Position numbers and translations under genes: made by a program. The notes beneath the pieces are model-generated. The model had not been told where the DNA came from. It ran no database searches and was given only the letters and a program-made list of their open reading frames with translations. Positions 8,155-16,116 of a DNA stretch of 64,000 bases are shown piece by piece. Every line of letters starts with the position of its first letter. Within the stretch, counting starts at the first letter, position 1. The stretch covers positions 1 through 64,000 of the forward strand of contig JAFAFL010000003.1 of assembly GCA_023423535.1 (NCBI GenBank). The letters run 5' to 3'. Source of the stretch: Pseudomonadota bacterium. Lineage in GTDB: Bacteria > Myxococcota > Myxococcia > Myxococcales > Myxococcaceae.

Positions 8155-10131
8155 CTACGCCGACAGCGCCTCGAACACCTTCGTCCCGTGGCGCTTCACC
8201 GCGGGGACGAGGCCGCCCTCGCGCTGGAGGGCCTGGACGATCGGGCTCGGGTTCTCGGCCTTGAAGGTGCGGCCGGACGCGACGTGACGGACCTCGCCGC
8301 GGGCGACGTCCACCTCGAGCTCCGAGTCCTCCTCCGCCAGCGCGTAGAACGCCTCGTCGCGGACGACGAGATAGGCGAGCGCCTCGTTCACGAGGTTGCG
8401 CTTGTGGATGAACGCGTAGCTCTTCGCGATCACCGCCTTCACGCCCGCTCCGAGCAGCGCCCACACCGCGTGCTCACGCGACGAGCCGGAGCCCCAGCCC
8501 TCACCGGCGACGACGACCGTGCGGCCCTCCTTCGCGCGCGGAACGAACTCGGGGCGCACGTGGAAGAACGCCTTGGTGCCGATCTCCGCCAGATCCGTCA
8601 GATGGCAGAACTCGCCGGGGATGATCGCATCGGTGTCCACGTGGTCGCCGAAGCGCTGCACGCGGCCGGTGATGACCGCTCCCTTCGCCGCGCCGGTCTC
8701 GGCGCTCGCACCCGTCGCGCCCGCCACGGTCACGGACGGCTCAGTCACCTGCACCTCATAGGTGCGCGTCTTCGCGTCGTCGCGGTGCAGCAGGCGCGCG
8801 AAACGATCCTGATCGATCTGCGCGAGCAGCGGCCGCGGATCGGTGATCTGCATCCCCACCGACGAGGCCGCCACGGTCGCCGCCGACGCGAGGTGCGCGA
8901 GCGAGCCTGCGCCCATGCGGTTCTCGTAGTTACGGTTCTGCGAGGAGAGCCACACCTCGCCCGGCTGCGCCTTCTCCGACGCCACGCCGAGGCACATCGA
9001 GCAGCCCGGCGGCCCGATGCGGAAGCCCGCGCGCTCGTAGAGCTGCCACAGCCCGCCCTCGCGCATGCGGGCCACGATGCCGAGGTCACCGGGCACCACC
9101 AGCTTGCGCGCGTGCGGCGCCTCCGGAGCGCGGTTCTTGAACGCCTGCTCCAGCACCAGTGCGCCGAGGACGAGCTCCTCTTCCGTGGTCGTGCACGCGC
9201 CGATGAAGCAGCCGTTGAGCGCCATGCCGGCGACCTCGTCCACCGTCTTCACGTTGTCCGGCGAGAAGGGCTTGGCCACCAGCGGCGCGAGCTTCGACAG
9301 GTCGATGCGGTAGCGCGCGACGTAGGGCGCGTCCTCGTCGGCGCGGAAGTAGTGACCGCCCTTCCGGTACTCCGCGTCCGGCCGGCCCGCCATCCACGCG
9401 GCGACCTCTTCGTCGGCCTCGAAGATGCCGTTGAGCCCGCCGAACTCCGCCGTCATGTTTGCGATGGTGAAGCGCATGTCGGTGCTGAACTTCCGCACCG
9501 CCGCGCCGCGGTACTCGACCGAGCGCTCCATCGCGACCGTGTTGCGCCCGAGATCGCCGAGCGTCTTGAGGATCACGTCCTTGCCGCCGATGCCGAACGG
9601 GAGCTCGCCGGCGTACTCGACCGCGATCGCCTCGGGGACCTCGATCCAGGACTGGCCGAGCACCATCGCCGCGGTCACGTCCGCGCCGCCGAGGCCGATG
9701 GCGAACGCGCCGAGCCCGCCGTGCGACGAGGTGTGCGAGTCCGCGCCGAGCACCACCTCACCGGGCCGTACGAGGTCCCGGTAGAACTTCGTGTGAAGGA
9801 TGGTCTCGTTCGCGTCGTAGAAGTGCCGGATGCCGCTCTGCTTCGCGAAGTTGCGCGAGAGCTCGGTCAGCCGCTGCGCTCGGCGGTCGTTCGCGAGGGT
9901 CACCGGATCGACCGTGTGATCGACGGCGAGGAAGAAGCGCTCCTTGTCGTGGACCTCCGGACGCCCGAGGAGATCCCACGTGCGCTCCATGCCGTTCCAC
10001 GCGAGCTCGCTGGCGATCGTCCAGTCCACCGCGATCTGCAGCACGTCGCCGGCCTCGACCCAGGCGCGGGTGAGGTTGCGGGCGTGGTGCGCGAGGATCT
10101 TCTGGGTCAGCGTCATCGGCTTCGGCGTCAT
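8155..10131 (-). CDS. Fused aconitase-superfamily dehydratase (LeuC-LeuD / homoaconitase type)
   Basis: A 658-residue protein joining the large catalytic and small swivel domains that are separate subunits (LeuC, LeuD) in many bacteria. The [4Fe-4S] ligands are Cys313 (FIGACTTT) and Cys377/Cys380 (PPGCSMCLG). Other family marks are GADSHTSSHGG (129-139) and, in the swivel half after about residue 470, DHVDTDAIIPGEF and GSGSSREHA. It would isomerise 2-isopropylmalate, homocitrate or a similar tricarboxylate. The specificity segment after IIPGEF (CHLTDL) does not match the patterns I know for either substrate, so specificity is open. Neighbouring synthase and dehydrogenase complete a chain-elongation pathway. 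The ribosome-binding site is weak; a TATAGG box lies just upstream of the ATG. Confidence 0.88.
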   Translation of the reverse strand: MTPKPMTLTQKILAHHARNLTRAWVEAGDVLQIAVDWTIASELAWNGMERTWDLLGRPEVHDKERFFLAVDHTVDPVTLANDRRAQRLTELSRNFAKQSGIRHFYDANETILHTKFYRDLVRPGEVVLGADSHTSSHGGLGAFAIGLGGADVTAAMVLGQSWIEVPEAIAVEYAGELPFGIGGKDVILKTLGDLGRNTVAMERSVEYRGAAVRKFSTDMRFTIANMTAEFGGLNGIFEADEEVAAWMAGRPDAEYRKGGHYFRADEDAPYVARYRIDLSKLAPLVAKPFSPDNVKTVDEVAGMALNGCFIGACTTTEEELVLGALVLEQAFKNRAPEAPHARKLVVPGDLGIVARMREGGLWQLYERAGFRIGPPGCSMCLGVASEKAQPGEVWLSSQNRNYENRMGAGSLAHLASAATVAASSVGMQITDPRPLLAQIDQDRFARLLHRDDAKTRTYEVQVTEPSVTVAGATGASAETGAAKGAVITGRVQRFGDHVDTDAIIPGEFCHLTDLAEIGTKAFFHVRPEFVPRAKEGRTVVVAGEGWGSGSSREHAVWALLGAGVKAVIAKSYAFIHKRNLVNEALAYLVVRDEAFYALAEEDSELEVDVARGEVRHVASGRTFKAENPSPIVQALQREGGLVPAVKRHGTKVFEALSA

Positions 10132-10146
10132 GGCGTTTGCCTATAC

Positions 10147-10158
10147 CGCACGCGTGCG
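10147..10158. promoter_or_regulatory. 12-bp palindrome upstream of the dehydratase gene
   Basis: CGCACGCGTGCG is a perfect palindrome ending 15 bases before the ATG of the dehydratase gene. On the minus strand it is followed by TATAGG, a possible -10 box. It could be an operator, but 12-bp palindromes of C/G-rich composition arise easily here. Confidence 0.3.
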
Positions 10159-10235
10159 TGATGCGCGCCCCCGAAGGAGTGGCCAGCCAGACGAGCGCCG
10201 GCTGCGCGGTGCGTCACGAGCCCTGCGAATCGCGC

Positions 10236-11327
10236 CTACGACGCCGCGACCGTCCGCCGCGCGAAGAGCCGCTCCAGCGCCGCGCGACCGGAGCGAATGG
10301 CCCGCGCGAGCAGGAGCCCGCCGACGAGGAGCACCGCCGCCACCGCGAAGACCTGCCACAGGTTCAGCGTCCGCCCCCACGCGCTGTGCAGGCTGGGGAA
10401 GGCCGACCAGCCGTACACGATGGGGATGTGGAAGACGTAGAGGACGAGCGTGCTGCGTCCCACCGGCTGCAGCCGCGTGGCCACCGCCGCCGGCAGTGCG
10501 CACCACACCGCGCACACCGCGAGCACCTCGCCGAGCCGATGCAGGTACATCACCGGGTGGGTGATGGGCAGCGACCGAGAGAACCACAACTGCATCGACG
10601 CCATCAGCACGAGGCCCGCGACGCCGAGCGCGAGTCCGCGGAACGCCGGTCTGCGGATGAGCGGCAACAGCAGCGCGGCGCACGTGCCGGCGAAGAAGTA
10701 GCCGCCCCAGGGCAGGAGCGGAAACGGAGAGGTCCCGCTCATCACGAAAGCTGCGGGCACGGGCTGCGGCAACCCGCCGAGGAACGAGACGGCCTGCGGC
10801 AGCATCCCCACCGCCGGCACGAGCACCGCGAGCGCGCCCATCATCAGGAGCCTCGTCCGGGGCGTGTGCACGACGCTGAGCGCCGCGGCGCAGAGGAGCA
10901 GCGCGAGCCCGATGCACTGCAGCGCGTCGAAGCCGATGAAGTGCGCCACGACGTAGGGCTCGAGCGCGAAGAGGCGGTCCACACCCCACCCTGGCCAGCG
11001 CAGGAGGAGACCGAGCCCGAAGAGGAGGAGCACCCGCGGCACCCTCGCCCGAAGGACCGCGCTGCCCACCGCGCCGCTGCGCGAGATGGCGGTCATCACC
11101 GCCCAGCCGGAGACGAAGAGGAAGAGCGGCGCAGTGATGCCGCGGAGGATCCAGTAGGACTGCAGCGCCGGCGTGTCTCGAACCGCCATGGACAGCAGCG
11201 CATCCGCGGTGTGGCCGAAGATCATGAACGCGACCGCGCCTGCGCGCGCGGCGTCGAGCCCATGGATGCGGTCCGCCCGCGAGGAGGTGTCTGGTCCGGC
11301 CCTGGTCATCGGCGAACGCACGCTCAT
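10236..11327 (-). CDS. Polytopic membrane acyltransferase (DUF1624 / HGSNAT-like)
   Basis: A 363-residue protein with about ten hydrophobic segments. The first segment carries the family hallmark RIHGLDAARAGAVAFMIFGH (about residues 20-39): an Arg, a D/xxRG-like element and a His at the end of the helix. APLFLFVSGWAVMTA forms the next helix and LYVFHIPIVYGWSAF lies near the C-terminus. This pattern is that of the heparan-glucosaminide N-acetyltransferase-like or OafA-like acyltransferases that move acyl groups across the membrane onto sugars. The substrate cannot be inferred. It lies between the dehydrogenase and dehydratase genes, 68 bases after the former, with no obvious pathway role there. 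The ATG at 11327 lacks a good ribosome-binding site; a second ATG seven codons later (MTRAG) is possible. Confidence 0.75.
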   Translation of the reverse strand: MSVRSPMTRAGPDTSSRADRIHGLDAARAGAVAFMIFGHTADALLSMAVRDTPALQSYWILRGITAPLFLFVSGWAVMTAISRSGAVGSAVLRARVPRVLLLFGLGLLLRWPGWGVDRLFALEPYVVAHFIGFDALQCIGLALLLCAAALSVVHTPRTRLLMMGALAVLVPAVGMLPQAVSFLGGLPQPVPAAFVMSGTSPFPLLPWGGYFFAGTCAALLLPLIRRPAFRGLALGVAGLVLMASMQLWFSRSLPITHPVMYLHRLGEVLAVCAVWCALPAAVATRLQPVGRSTLVLYVFHIPIVYGWSAFPSLHSAWGRTLNLWQVFAVAAVLLVGGLLLARAIRSGRAALERLFARRTVAAS

Positions 11328-11395
11328 AGAGGACGACGCGGGCGCTGTCACCCCGCCGGAGCCTTCGAACGGCGGTGCCCCCGCGCGGCCGCCGG

Positions 11396-12454
11396 CTAAC
11401 CGTCCAGCCTCGCCCGCACCGCCTGGGCCATCTCCTTCGTGGAGAGCGTTCCGCCCACGTCGCGGGTGCACTCGCCCGCCTCCACCGCGGCCTCCAGCGC
11501 CGCCTCCAGCCGCGTCGCCTCCGCCACGTGGCCGAGCTCGCGGAGCATGAGGCCCATGGTGGAGAACATCGCGCCCGGGTTGACGATCCCCTTGCCCGCG
11601 ATGTCCGGGGCCGAGCCGTGCACCGGCTCGAAGAGCGGCGTTGAATCCGGGTTCAGGTTTCCGGACGCGGACAGCCCGAGCCCGCCCACCAGCGCCGCGC
11701 CGATGTCGGTGAGGATGTCGCCGAAGAGGTTGGTGGTGACGATGACCTCGAAGCGCTCCGGCGACAGCACGAGCTGCATGGCCAGCGCGTCGACGTAGGC
11801 GTGCTTCGCCTCGATGCCCTTGTGCGCGGGCTCGGCGGCGACCTCCTTGAACGTCCGCAGCCACAGCTCGTGCGCGGGGATGGCGTTGTTCTTGTCCGCC
11901 ATCGTGACCTTCGTCTTGCCCTCGCGCAGCGCGTAGGCGAACGCGGCGCGGATGATCCGCTCCACGCCCTTGCGCGTGTTGATCTCCTCGGAGATCGCCA
12001 GCTCGTCCGGGGTGCCCTTCTTGAAGACGCCGCCGAGCCCGTTGTACTGACCCTCGGTGTTCTCGCGGAACACGACGAAGTCGATCTCGCGCTTGCCCTT
12101 CCCCTTCAGCGGCGAGAGCCGGTCCGCAAGCAGCTTGCACGGACGGAAGTTCACGTAGAGGTCGAGCCCGAAGCGCAGCCCGAGAAGGATCTCCCGTGCG
12201 TGGACCTGCCCCGGCACCCGCGGATCGCCCACCGCGCCGAAGAGGATCGCGTCGTAGTCGTTGCGGAAGCGCTCCACCTGGCCTTGCGGCATCGACTCGC
12301 CGCCGGTGCGCAGCCAGCGTTCCGCGCCGAAGTCGAAGTGCTCGAAGGTGAGATCCAGCCGGGAGGCCTTCACCAGGTGCTCGAGCACCGGCAGCGCCGC
12401 CTCCGTGACCTCAACCCCTGCCCCGTCACCCGGGATCACCGCGATGCGCGCCAC
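11396..12454 (-). CDS. leuB: 3-isopropylmalate dehydrogenase family enzyme
   Basis: A 352-residue beta-decarboxylating dehydrogenase. Family landmarks are IPGDGAG at the N-terminus, FRENTEGQY, and NLFGDILTDIGAALVGGLG. In the substrate-recognition helix the sequence is REILLGLRFGLDLY (about 87-100); two Leu sit where IPM dehydrogenases hold the isopropyl group, whereas as I recall homoisocitrate dehydrogenases have an Arg there, so IPM is favoured. I chose the GTG at 12454 because a perfect GGAGG lies 8 bases upstream; the GTG at 12463 overlaps that same GGAGG and cannot use it. It is NAD-dependent by inference only. Together with the fused dehydratase and the synthase it would complete leucine synthesis. 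Confidence 0.85.
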   Translation of the reverse strand: MARIAVIPGDGAGVEVTEAALPVLEHLVKASRLDLTFEHFDFGAERWLRTGGESMPQGQVERFRNDYDAILFGAVGDPRVPGQVHAREILLGLRFGLDLYVNFRPCKLLADRLSPLKGKGKREIDFVVFRENTEGQYNGLGGVFKKGTPDELAISEEINTRKGVERIIRAAFAYALREGKTKVTMADKNNAIPAHELWLRTFKEVAAEPAHKGIEAKHAYVDALAMQLVLSPERFEVIVTTNLFGDILTDIGAALVGGLGLSASGNLNPDSTPLFEPVHGSAPDIAGKGIVNPGAMFSTMGLMLRELGHVAEATRLEAALEAAVEAGECTRDVGGTLSTKEMAQAVRARLDG

Positions 12455-12541
12455 TGATGTCACCTCCAGAGAGAGGCGACCGCACTTATCAATGGAGCGG
12501 ACGGTGCGACAGCCTCACCTGACGGGGCCGCAGCAATGGGC

Positions 12542-13819
12542 TCAGACGGCCGGCGGCGCCAGCGCAGTCTCGGCTGCGTCCTTCGCGCGCTTCTTCTCGA
12601 TGAGCCACGCCGCGAAGACGCCGATCTCGTAGCAGGCGAACATCGGCACGCACATCAGCGCGAGGTTCACCGCATCTCCGGTGGGCGTGATGATCGCGCC
12701 GAGGATGAGGCACACCACGAACGCGTGGCGCTGGTACTTGAAGAGGAAGGACGCCTTCACCACGCCGAGCAGCGCCAGCAACGAGATGACCAGCGGCAGC
12801 TCGAAGATGACGCCGAAGGCAAGGAGCAGCAGCAGCACCAAGGAGAGCTGCTCGCGCATGGTCAGCATCGGCTTCGTCCACGCCATCGACTGGTGGCGCG
12901 AGATTCCGACCGCCAGATCCCGCTCCAGCCGCCACAGGTCGCCGAACACGCCCGCGTTCGTCGCGGAGACGCCCGCCAGCGCGCTGGCCGCGTCGTCCAT
13001 CAGCTTCGATGCCGCCGCGAAGTCCTCGCGCGCGAAGGCCTCCACCGCCTTGCCCCGCGTCTCCATCACGCTGCGCAGCACCGGCCGCGCCGCCGCGCCG
13101 AAGGACTCGTGCGTCGCATCCATCAGCCGGCCCAGACCCTCGAGCCGCGCCTGCACCTCTACCCGAGGAGACTCGCCGAGGCTTCCCGCCTGCTGCAGCA
13201 GCCCGGGCCTCACGTCCGCCGCGATGCCCTCCTGCGCCTGCCGCGCCTGCAGCGACGCGCGCTCCAGCTCACCGAAGCGAAGCGACCGCAGCGCCTCCGC
13301 CTCGAAGAGCCGCGCGGTGTCGAGCCGGTTCTCCAGCGCCGCGCTGTCGCCCTCGCTGAGGAGGAACTTGAACATCTGCGGCAGCACCGCGAAGTAGCAG
13401 AACGCGCCGCCGGCGACGAAGGCGAGCGTGCCCATCACCACGAACGGCGCCGCGTAGCGCTTCTCCGACGGATAGAGCCCCGGCGCGATGAAGCCCCACA
13501 GCTGCCAGAGCAGCACCGGCATGCTGAGGAAGACGCCGGCGTAGAGGCCGACCTTCATCAGCACGTTTATCTCTTCGATGCCGGACGTGTAGATGAGCGA
13601 CCGAGCCTCGGGCGGCAGCGCCTCGAGCACCGGGTGCATGAGGAAGCCGAAGAGCGGCCGCGCGAACACCAGCGACACCACCCCGAGCCCCAGCACCGAC
13701 AGCGTGAACCGCAACAGCCGCGTGCGCAGCTCGTTGAGGTGATCCGCGAGCGACATGCGGTGCGCTTCGACCGGCGGCGCGCCTTCCGCCGGCACCTCCG
13801 GGCTCACCGGTGCGCTCAA
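12542..13819 (-). CDS. tatC: TatC, Sec-independent translocase receptor, with large periplasmic insertion
   Basis: A 425-residue TatC (the usual length is about 250). The canonical parts are present: MSLADHLNELRTRLLR at residues 22-37, GLYPSEKR with the conserved Glu119, and LAFGVIFELP (333-342) plus ITPTGDAVN in TM5. Between TM3 (FCYFAVLPQMFKFLLSEG) and TM4 about 150 extra residues (roughly 155-318) form a helical, charged, Gln/Arg-rich segment where E. coli has a loop of about 20. This places the insertion in the periplasmic loop that contacts precursor and TatB. The start is TTG with GGAG 8 bases upstream; it overlaps the TGA of the TatB-like gene (TTGA). It receives twin-arginine substrates together with TatB and TatA. 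Confidence 0.9.
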   Translation of the reverse strand: MSAPVSPEVPAEGAPPVEAHRMSLADHLNELRTRLLRFTLSVLGLGVVSLVFARPLFGFLMHPVLEALPPEARSLIYTSGIEEINVLMKVGLYAGVFLSMPVLLWQLWGFIAPGLYPSEKRYAAPFVVMGTLAFVAGGAFCYFAVLPQMFKFLLSEGDSAALENRLDTARLFEAEALRSLRFGELERASLQARQAQEGIAADVRPGLLQQAGSLGESPRVEVQARLEGLGRLMDATHESFGAAARPVLRSVMETRGKAVEAFAREDFAAASKLMDDAASALAGVSATNAGVFGDLWRLERDLAVGISRHQSMAWTKPMLTMREQLSLVLLLLLAFGVIFELPLVISLLALLGVVKASFLFKYQRHAFVVCLILGAIITPTGDAVNLALMCVPMFACYEIGVFAAWLIEKKRAKDAAETALAPPAV

Positions 13820-14325
13820 GACTTCTGCTCCCCGGACGGCGCGGCCGGCGGCGCGGAGGTCTCACTGCTGGCCGGCTTCGCAAGGCCCTGGGCGAACGCG
13901 CCATGCCCGTGCGCGTCCGGCGAGAGGGCGGCGACCACCGCGTCGTCGTCCACCGCAGGAGCCACCGCAGGAGCCCCCGCGTGATGCTCCACCGCCGCCG
14001 CGGAAGCAGCTTCAGGCGCGGAGGCCGGCACGGGGCCCGAGTGCATCGCCGTCCCAGCCGGAAGCGGCGCGCTGCGCGGAACGGGCGAGCCCATGCGCGC
14101 CACGGGCATGCCGAAGGGCGAGACCGGCGGCAGGTCGCGCGAGACGTCCTGGTCCATCTTGTAGAACTCGCTCTCGAGCGTGGAGCGGACCTCGTCCGTC
14201 TGGCGGCGGAACTCGCGCATGAACTTGCCGATCCCGCGCGCGAGTTCAGGCAGGCGGCGAGGCCCCAGCACCAACAGGGCCACCACCAGGATCAAAGCGA
14301 TTTCGCCGCCACCGATGTTCAGCAT
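13816..14325 (-). CDS. tatB: TatA/TatB-family translocase component
   Basis: A 169-residue protein with the signature of the TatA/B family: a single N-terminal helix (GGGEIALILVVALLVLGPRRL) with the conserved LGPRRLPEL hinge, then an amphipathic helix ARGIGKFMREFRRQTDEV extending to about residue 60. The long Pro/Ala/His-rich tail (65-169) has no further motif. Length and the charged helix after the hinge fit TatB better than the about 70-residue TatA, but TatA and TatB are hard to separate by sequence. It is translationally coupled to tatC (overlapping TTGA) on the same strand. Which protein serves as the channel-forming TatA is not visible in this window. Confidence 0.85.
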   Translation of the reverse strand: MLNIGGGEIALILVVALLVLGPRRLPELARGIGKFMREFRRQTDEVRSTLESEFYKMDQDVSRDLPPVSPFGMPVARMGSPVPRSAPLPAGTAMHSGPVPASAPEAASAAAVEHHAGAPAVAPAVDDDAVVAALSPDAHGHGAFAQGLAKPASSETSAPPAAPSGEQKS

Positions 14326-14357
14326 CGCAGGGCCGCCACACTACAGCGCGAGGTGAA

Positions 14358-14384
14358 GGGCTGACAGCACTCGTGCGTCAGCCC
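14358..14384 (-). terminator. Strong hairpin between the coiled-coil protein and tatB
   Basis: GGGCTGAC at 14358-14365 pairs with GTCAGCCC at 14377-14384, and GCAC/GTGC inside extends the stem to a nearly perfect long hairpin with a 2-base loop and one bulged A. It lies 16 bases after the stop of the upstream minus-strand gene. No T-run follows, so a rho-independent role is uncertain; it may also stabilise the mRNA 3' end. Confidence 0.5.
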
Positions 14385-14400
14385 CCGACTGTCCGCCCGC

Positions 14401-16053
14401 TCAGCGGCGAACGGGGAAGGCCGTGCCGCGGCCGCAGTACACGAACGTTCCGTCCTTGCCCTTACCGGCGCGGCGCAGCCCGCTGTACGCCAGCGTGGTC
14501 CCGGCGCGCGAGGAACCGGCCTCGTCGATGCGGAGCACCACCGGCGTGCCCGCGGTGAGCCCGTCGAACGGCGCGGTCAGCTCACCGGTGACGAAGTGCT
14601 TGCCCTGCGAGCAGCCGTTCTCCGGGATGCCGAAGTACGGGTAGCCACCGCTCACCGAGACGACCTTCACCTGCGCGTCCTCCACCATCGCCGCGGTGCG
14701 GAAGCGCGGGTCCTGCTTCGCCTCGTCCATGGAGCTGGCGGGGATGAGCCCGCCCGGCGCGCCACGGGTGCCGAGGTAGTTCGCGGTGGACGCGGTGCCC
14801 GCCGCCTGCGTGGTGCCGGTCTGACCCGCCGCCGGCTGCGCGCCTGCGGTCTGCTGTCCACCCTGCGCGGGTGCCGGATCGCCCGGACGGATGGCCCGGC
14901 GCTGCGACTCGCTCTGGGCCTGGGCGCGGCGCTGCTCCTCGGCGAGCTTCGCGGCCTCGCGCTGCTGCTCCGCCTCGATGCGCTTCGCCTCCAGCTCCAG
15001 CTTCCTGCGCTCGAGCTCCGCGCGGCGCTCTTCGTCGGCGAGCCGCTTCTTCTCCGCGTCGGCGCGCTTCTTCTCCTCCGCCTCGAGCTTCTTCTGCTCG
15101 GCGGCGGCGCGGCGGGCCTCCTCGGCCTCCTTGCGCTTCTGCTCCGCCTCTTCACGGGCGGCGCGCGCCTTCTCCGCGGCCTCGGCGGCCTTCTGCTTCC
15201 GCTCCTCCTCCTGCTGCCGCTTCAGCTCGGCGAGCTCCTCGGCCTTGCGCTTCTGCTCCTCCGCGGCGAGGCGCTTCCTCTCCGCGGCCTCCTCCGCCTT
15301 GCGCTGGCGCTCCTCTTCGGCGAGGCGCTTCTTCTCCTCCGCCTCCTTCGCCTGCTGCTCGGCGCGCGCCTTGCGGTCCTCCTCGGCCTTCGCCTTCGCC
15401 TCGGCGAGCTCCTGCTTCCTCTTCTCGAGCTCCTCGCGCTTCTTCGCCAGCTCCGCCTCGCGCGCTTCGGCCAGGGCCTTCTGGCGCTCGAGCTCCTTCG
15501 TGCGGCGCTCCTCCTCGGCGAGCTTGCGCTCCTCTTCCTTGCGCTTCTTCTCCTCGGCGGCCTGGCGCTTCTTCTCCTCGGCCTCGAGCCGCTTCTGCTC
15601 GGCGGCGAGACGCTTCGCCTCTTCGGCGCGCGCCTTCTCCTCCGCGGCGAGGCGCTTCTTCTCCTCTTCCGCCCTCTTCAGCCGCTCCGCCGCCTCGGCC
15701 TCCGCCTTGAGCTTTGCCTCGGCCTCGGCCTTCGCCTTTGCCTCCGCCTCGAGGCGCGCCTTCTCCTCGGCCTCTGCCTGCTTGCGCTCAGCCTCCGCGG
15801 CCTCGCGCGCGGCCTTTGCCTCGGCCTCGGCCTTCTTCTTCGCCTCCTCCTCCGCCTTCTTCCGCTCCTCCTCCTCCTTCAGCGCCTTCGCGCGGGCCTC
15901 CGGAGTGAGCGCACGGCGGGGACCGCGCGGCGACTCGTCATCGGCGGCGGCGGCGCCGGACTTCGGCGCGATGAGCTCGACCTCCTGGGCGCGGAGGGCG
16001 GCGGGCGAAAGCAGGATGGCGGCGAGGGCAGCGCTGAGCAGACGGGTCTTCAT
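14401..16053 (-). CDS. Periplasmic TolA-like coiled-coil protein
   Basis: A 550-residue protein with a signal peptide (MKTRLLSAALAAILLSPAALRA, cleavage near AQE). Residues about 55-380 are a very long Lys/Glu/Ala-rich coiled coil (patterns such as EEKKRLAEEE). A Gly/Gln/Pro/Thr linker leads to a C-terminal globular domain of about 110 residues, which contains VVSVSGGYPYFGIPENGCSQGKHFVTGEL and ends in GTFVYCGRGTAFPVRR with two Cys that could form a disulfide. The coil resembles the helical domain of TolA, but there is no N-terminal membrane anchor and the C-terminal domain is not one I recognise. Adjacent Tat genes may be coincidental. A strong hairpin follows the gene. Confidence 0.8.
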   Translation of the reverse strand: MKTRLLSAALAAILLSPAALRAQEVELIAPKSGAAAADDESPRGPRRALTPEARAKALKEEEERKKAEEEAKKKAEAEAKAAREAAEAERKQAEAEEKARLEAEAKAKAEAEAKLKAEAEAAERLKRAEEEKKRLAAEEKARAEEAKRLAAEQKRLEAEEKKRQAAEEKKRKEEERKLAEEERRTKELERQKALAEAREAELAKKREELEKRKQELAEAKAKAEEDRKARAEQQAKEAEEKKRLAEEERQRKAEEAAERKRLAAEEQKRKAEELAELKRQQEEERKQKAAEAAEKARAAREEAEQKRKEAEEARRAAAEQKKLEAEEKKRADAEKKRLADEERRAELERRKLELEAKRIEAEQQREAAKLAEEQRRAQAQSESQRRAIRPGDPAPAQGGQQTAGAQPAAGQTGTTQAAGTASTANYLGTRGAPGGLIPASSMDEAKQDPRFRTAAMVEDAQVKVVSVSGGYPYFGIPENGCSQGKHFVTGELTAPFDGLTAGTPVVLRIDEAGSSRAGTTLAYSGLRRAGKGKDGTFVYCGRGTAFPVRR

Positions 16054-16116
16054 GGGCGAAGCGGACTTATCCCAGAGCGACAGGGCCTGATCAATGGAGG
16101 CAACTGCCTGCCCGCT

